A stretch of DNA of 64,000 nt from Pseudoxanthomonas sacheonensis (GTDB taxonomy: Bacteria; Pseudomonadota; Gammaproteobacteria; Xanthomonadales; Xanthomonadaceae). The stretch spans positions 59,294 through 123,293 of the forward strand of contig NZ_PDWS01000013.1 of the NCBI RefSeq assembly GCF_010093305.1. The letters run 5' to 3'. The notes under the pieces are model-generated. The model was given only the letters and a program-made list of their open reading frames with translations. It had not been told where the DNA came from and searched no databases. The translations under genes were made by a program, and so were the position numbers. This document shows, in pieces, positions 61,088 through 64,000 of the stretch. Positions within the stretch are counted from its first letter, which is position 1. Each line of letters begins with the position of its first letter.

Positions 61088-62176
61088 ATGCCATTGACCC
61101 TGGACCACCTGCGCCGCTACGCCGTCGCCCGTTCGCTGTTCAAGCCGACCACGCTGATGCGGGCCATCGAAAAACTCGGCTTCGTGCAGGCCGATCCCAT
61201 CCGCGCGCCGGCACGGGCGCAGGACCTCACCTTGCGGCACCGTGTCGTCGGCTATCGCGCAGGCGAGCTGGAGCGCCGTTATCCGCGGCTGGCGCTGGAG
61301 GAGGATTTCTTCGTCAACTACGGTTTCCTGCCGCGCGCCCACCACGCGCTGATGCATCCGCGCACCGCGCGCACCGCGTGGACGCCGGCGCGATGGAAGC
61401 AGGCGCGGGCGGTGCGCGAGTACATCGCCGAACGCGGCGCGGTGCATCCGCGCGAAGTCGATGCCCACTTCGCCCATGGCAAGACCACCAACTGGTTCGG
61501 TGGTTCCTCCAACGCCAGCACCGAGCTGCTGGATGGCATGCACTACCGCGGTCTGCTGCGGGTGGCCCGGCGCGACGGCGGCACCCGTGTCTATGCGGTG
61601 CGCGAAGACGTAGCGCCGGTGGACAAGGCCGGTATCGGCGCGCGCCTGGATGCGTTGATCGATCTGATCGTGCGCAAATACTCGCCGTTGCCCGATGCCA
61701 GCCTGGGCCAGCTGGTGAGCTACCTGGGCCGCGGGGTGCCGCAATGGGATGCCGCGCGCAAACCGGCGCTGGTCCGTGCGCGGCAACGCTTGCAACGCGC
61801 GCGGGTGGAAGGCGTGGATTGGGTGTGGCCTGCGGACGAGCGCGCGGAGAGCCGGCGCTGGAAGCCCGACGAACAAGTGCGCCTGCTTACCCCGTTCGAT
61901 CCGGTGGTATGGGATCGCCGCCGCTTCCAGCTGTTATGGGGCTGGGCTTATCGCTTCGAGGCTTACACGCCCGCGCCCAAACGCAAGCTGGGCTACTACG
62001 CGCTTCCGTTGCTGTGGCGTGATCGCGTGATCGGCTGGGGCAATCTGTCGGTGGCCGAAGGCGTGTTGCGACCACAGCTGCATTACGTTGACGGCCATGC
62101 GCCGCAAGAGGCGGCATTCGATCAGGCGCTGGAAGCGGAGCTTGCGCGGATGCGGGTGTTCTTGGGGCTGGAATGA
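61088..62176 (+). CDS. YcaQ/AlkX-like winged-helix DNA glycosylase family protein
   Basis: 362 residues from ATG 61088. Family features: MRAIEKLGFVQADPIRAPAR at the N-terminus, RRYPRLALEEDFFVNYGFLP, FGGSSNASTELLDGMHYRGL, LLTPFDPVVWDRRRFQLLWG and WAYRFEAYTPAPKRKLGYYA. Members unhook DNA interstrand crosslinks or remove alkylated bases. Cytoplasmic. Next to the integron integrase, which marks the boundary of the core chromosome here. Confidence 0.87.
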   Translation: MPLTLDHLRRYAVARSLFKPTTLMRAIEKLGFVQADPIRAPARAQDLTLRHRVVGYRAGELERRYPRLALEEDFFVNYGFLPRAHHALMHPRTARTAWTPARWKQARAVREYIAERGAVHPREVDAHFAHGKTTNWFGGSSNASTELLDGMHYRGLLRVARRDGGTRVYAVREDVAPVDKAGIGARLDALIDLIVRKYSPLPDASLGQLVSYLGRGVPQWDAARKPALVRARQRLQRARVEGVDWVWPADERAESRRWKPDEQVRLLTPFDPVVWDRRRFQLLWGWAYRFEAYTPAPKRKLGYYALPLLWRDRVIGWGNLSVAEGVLRPQLHYVDGHAPQEAAFDQALEAELARMRVFLGLE

Positions 62177-62223
62177 AAGACGTCTGGTAGGCCGTTCAAT
62201 CAGCCGATCGTCCGTGTGTAACG

Positions 62224-63231
62224 CTAGCGGTCCAGAGGACTCAGTACGCCCACTGTGCCGCGGTTCAGAACGTGCGTATAGATCTGCGTGGTGGTCACGT
62301 CCTTGTGGCCCAGCAGTTCCTGCACTGTGCGGATATCGGCGCCGCCTTCGAGCAGATGAGTGGCGAAACAATGCCTCAACGTATGCGGACTGACGGGCTT
62401 GAGGATACCGGCTGTCCGTGCAGCGGCACGCACCGCGCGCTGCAGCACGCCTTCGTCCAAGTGGTGGCGTTTCTCGCGTCCATCTGCAGGATCCGTTGCC
62501 CGGCGAGCGGCGGGGAACACGTACTGCCAACCCGGTTCCTTCTCGGCGCTGCGGTACTTGCGGGCCAGTGCATAAGGAAGGGAAACCGCCCCGAACCCGG
62601 CTTCCAGATCCCGGGCATGCTGTGCCCGGGCGCTGTCCATCTGCGCCTGTAGCGCCGGCCGCAACCGTTCCGGCAGCACCGTCTTGCGATCTTTGCCGCC
62701 CTTGCCCTCGCGCACGGTGATCTCGTGGCGGGCCAGATCCACATCCTTCATCCGTAGACGCAGACATTCCATCAACCGCAACCCGCTGCCATAGAGCAGA
62801 CCGGCCATCAGGGCTTCACGCCCCGACATCGCGTGCAACAAGGCCATGGTTTCGGCGCGCGACAGCACCACCGGCAACCGCGGTGGCCGTTTGGCCCGGA
62901 CCACGTTCTCCATCCATGGCAGATCCAGGGCCAACACCTCCCGATACAAGAACAGCAGGGCGGCCAGCGCCTGGTTCTGGGTACTGGGGGCGACTCGGTG
63001 CCGCTGGGCCAGATCGCTTAGAAAGCGTTCGATCTCCGTACCGCCTAATTCGCGCGGGTGCCGGCGACTGTTGATTTGGATATACCGGCGAATCCAATAC
63101 AGGTAGGCCTGTTCCGTCCGCAAACTGTAGTGCTTCACCCACAATCTGCGCCGAACTTCATCGAACAGCCTAGGTCTTGGTGGCGCAGATTCTGTATTGC
63201 TTATGACCGCGAGATTTTCCGCAGTAGGCAT
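62224..63231 (-). CDS. intI: Integron integrase IntI, chromosomal type
   Basis: 335 residues, a tyrosine recombinase with the IntI-specific insertion (GFGAVSLPYALARKYRSAEK then EPGWQYVFPAARRA and RHHLDEGVLQRAV), which separates integron integrases from other tyrosine recombinases. The catalytic Arg lies in LLYGSGLRLMECLRLR, the HxxR in SPHTLRHCFATHLLEGG, His/Tyr in LLGHKDVTTTQIYTHVLNRG. It inserts and excises gene cassettes at attI and attC sites. It points away from its cassette array, as usual. The first cassette lies directly beyond its promoter side. Confidence 0.94.
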   Translation of the reverse strand: MPTAENLAVISNTESAPPRPRLFDEVRRRLWVKHYSLRTEQAYLYWIRRYIQINSRRHPRELGGTEIERFLSDLAQRHRVAPSTQNQALAALLFLYREVLALDLPWMENVVRAKRPPRLPVVLSRAETMALLHAMSGREALMAGLLYGSGLRLMECLRLRMKDVDLARHEITVREGKGGKDRKTVLPERLRPALQAQMDSARAQHARDLEAGFGAVSLPYALARKYRSAEKEPGWQYVFPAARRATDPADGREKRHHLDEGVLQRAVRAAARTAGILKPVSPHTLRHCFATHLLEGGADIRTVQELLGHKDVTTTQIYTHVLNRGTVGVLSPLDR

Positions 63232-63390
63232 TAGACGGCCTCCGTGCCGGTAAACACCCGTAATGTTGCATGCACTACCGGCTCGCGATATCGCCTTAAT
63301 TCCTTATGTCGTATAGGTAAAGTCTGATTGACGGACCTCCCAGGCCCCGCCCACAATCCGCGCTACGCCCCACTTTGGGGTCTAATCGTA
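63232..63390 (+). promoter_or_regulatory. attI and cassette promoter region
   Basis: About 160 bp between intI and the first cassette boundary. In integrons this holds the intI promoter, cassette promoter Pc and attI, with recombination at the G of GTTAGAC (63391). Exact promoter boxes are not assigned. Confidence 0.7.
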
Positions 63391-63397
63391 GTTAGAC
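63391..63397 (+). promoter_or_regulatory. attI/cassette core site GTTAGAC
   Basis: Matches the GTTRRRY core at which integrase joins attI to the first cassette. It lies only 2 bp before the cassette gene's GTG start codon. Confidence 0.78.
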
Positions 63398-63399
63398 CT

Positions 63400-63753
63400 G
63401 TGACCAGCTTTCGCGCAACTTACGATCAAAGAGTCATTGATGCTTGGGCCGCTCAGGTCTTGGCTCGGCGGCGCGGAATAGGCAGAGCACTACTTGTTCT
63501 CGGCCTCATCTTTGTCGGGCTCTTCGGACTGATGCTCGCCACCAAATTAGCAGTGTTCGCTATTCTATTCTTCTGCGTCGGCCTAGCTCTTATAGTTGCA
63601 ATGCTCATCGACCGCGATAGTCTTCTTTGCCCCAACTGCAATCGGCCTCCGCTTGGCGCATTTGAGCGCGGCCCCGCAACCAACGCCGACTTTTGTCCTC
63701 ATTGCTACTTTTGGCTAAAAACACCGTATGCCAGCAGGGAGCCACAGGTCTAA
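63400..63753 (+). CDS. Cassette gene: small membrane protein with zinc-ribbon tail
   Basis: 117 residues from GTG 63400, which lies directly after the cassette boundary; an in-frame ATG would lie inside attI and give a junction-dependent extension. The protein has two TM segments (ALLVLGLIFVGLFGLMLA and LAVFAILFFCVGLALIVAML) and a C-terminal CxxC pair (LLCPNCNRPP, FCPHCYFWL) that should bind zinc. The stop codon is inside the attC R'' core (GTCTAAC). Function unknown, as for most cassette genes. Confidence 0.8.
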   Translation: MTSFRATYDQRVIDAWAAQVLARRRGIGRALLVLGLIFVGLFGLMLATKLAVFAILFFCVGLALIVAMLIDRDSLLCPNCNRPPLGAFERGPATNADFCPHCYFWLKTPYASREPQV

Positions 63754-63800
63754 CAATTCATTCAAGCCGAAGCCGCTTCGCGGCTCGGCTTAATTCAGCA
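63748..63800 (+). repeat. attC site truncated at its right end
   Basis: Begins with GTCTAAC (R'' core), then ATTCATTCAAGCCGA, an AGCCGCTTCGCGGCT hairpin and CGGCTTAATTCAG. The second core (GTTRRRY) expected a few bases later is missing; the sequence changes at about 63799 to unrelated DNA belonging to an IS110-type element. Confidence 0.8.
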
Positions 63801-63821
63801 ACTGTCTTGTGATGTGATCTT

Positions 63822-64000
63822 TCAGGCGGCGATGGCATCTCCTTGAACCCGTAGTTCGTCACGCCGCCGTGCATTGACGATCGTCAGCAGCTTGCGCATG
63901 CAGGCGACCAGTGCCACCTTGCCCAGCTTTCCACGTGCCCTGAGTTGTTGGTAATGCGCACGCATCAACGGATCCCAACGCACCGCCGACAACGTGGCCA
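63822..64000 (-). mobile_element. IS110-family transposase, 3' end (partial at window edge)
   Basis: Reading leftward, the frame gives LSAVRWDPLMRAHYQQLRAR, GKLGKVALVACMRKLLTIVN, ARRRDELRVQGDAIAA and a stop at 63822-63824. The KVALVACMRKLLTI(V/L)NA block is the C-terminal signature of IS110/IS1111 DEDD transposases. The insertion end appears to fall inside attC. The IS1111-attC subgroup is known to target attC sites; assignment to it is inference. Confidence 0.85.

Noticed and set aside
1..64000. CRISPR array or prophage
   Set aside because: No regularly spaced repeats with unique spacers and no phage structural genes were seen. rRNA and tRNA genes were also not recognised.

Overview
The window is GC-rich DNA from a gammaproteobacterium, most likely a member of the Xanthomonadaceae/Lysobacteraceae (Lysobacter-, Luteimonas- or Pseudoxanthomonas-like). 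The evidence is two proteins with the Xanthomonadales type IV effector C-terminal domain (XVIPCD), a QEGLA-motif protein, homodimeric-type aceE, the MaeB-type malic enzyme fused to a phosphotransacetylase-like domain, several REP/RAYT families, and a chromosomal-type integron. The genus is an inference.

Layout. 0-10 kb: end of a QEGLA-motif gene, then a C4-dicarboxylate block (porin, LuxR-type response regulator, hybrid histidine kinase, dctA, maeB). Porin and dctA share an identical palindrome at identical distance from their start codons. 10-13.4 kb: a four-gene partner-switching operon (SpoIIE-type phosphatase, HATPase anti-sigma-like protein, two STAS proteins). 13.6-16.3 kb: aceE. 16.3-22.8 kb: a lower-GC island with two putative antibacterial type IV effectors, three putative periplasmic or lipoprotein immunity proteins and a frameshifted hicB. 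It is bracketed by a 118-bp direct repeat of the aceE 3' end. 22.9-29.4 kb: a defence island with a BcgI-like two-subunit restriction-modification system, a GIY-YIG protein, an Excalibur-domain protein, an unknown gene and an EVE-HNH nuclease.

29.5-45.5 kb: ordinary accessory and housekeeping genes. These include two AraC/SDR divergent pairs, a seven-bladed beta-propeller protein, a secreted GH18 chitinase, esterases, an SPFH/zinc-ribbon/membrane trio, an M20 peptidase and a CPBP protease. 45.7-46.4 kb: a RAYT transposase between inverted REP elements. 46.4-62.2 kb: a Gfo/Idh/MocA oxidoreductase, a TonB-like orphan, small envelope proteins, two serine hydrolases, a truncated M20 gene and a fragment of a dienelactone hydrolase gene (scars around a lower-GC insertion), a quinone oxidoreductase, an NHL/M23-like fusion, an iminopeptidase-like hydrolase and a YcaQ-like protein. 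62.2-64 kb: integron integrase, attI region, one cassette and an attC site that ends abruptly at an IS110-family element running off the window.

The most interesting biology is the effector/immunity island with its duplicated aceE end, the neighbouring defence island, and the matched operator-like palindromes that tie the two-component system to the porin and dctA. No T4SS structural genes are in the window, so export of the effectors would need an apparatus encoded elsewhere.
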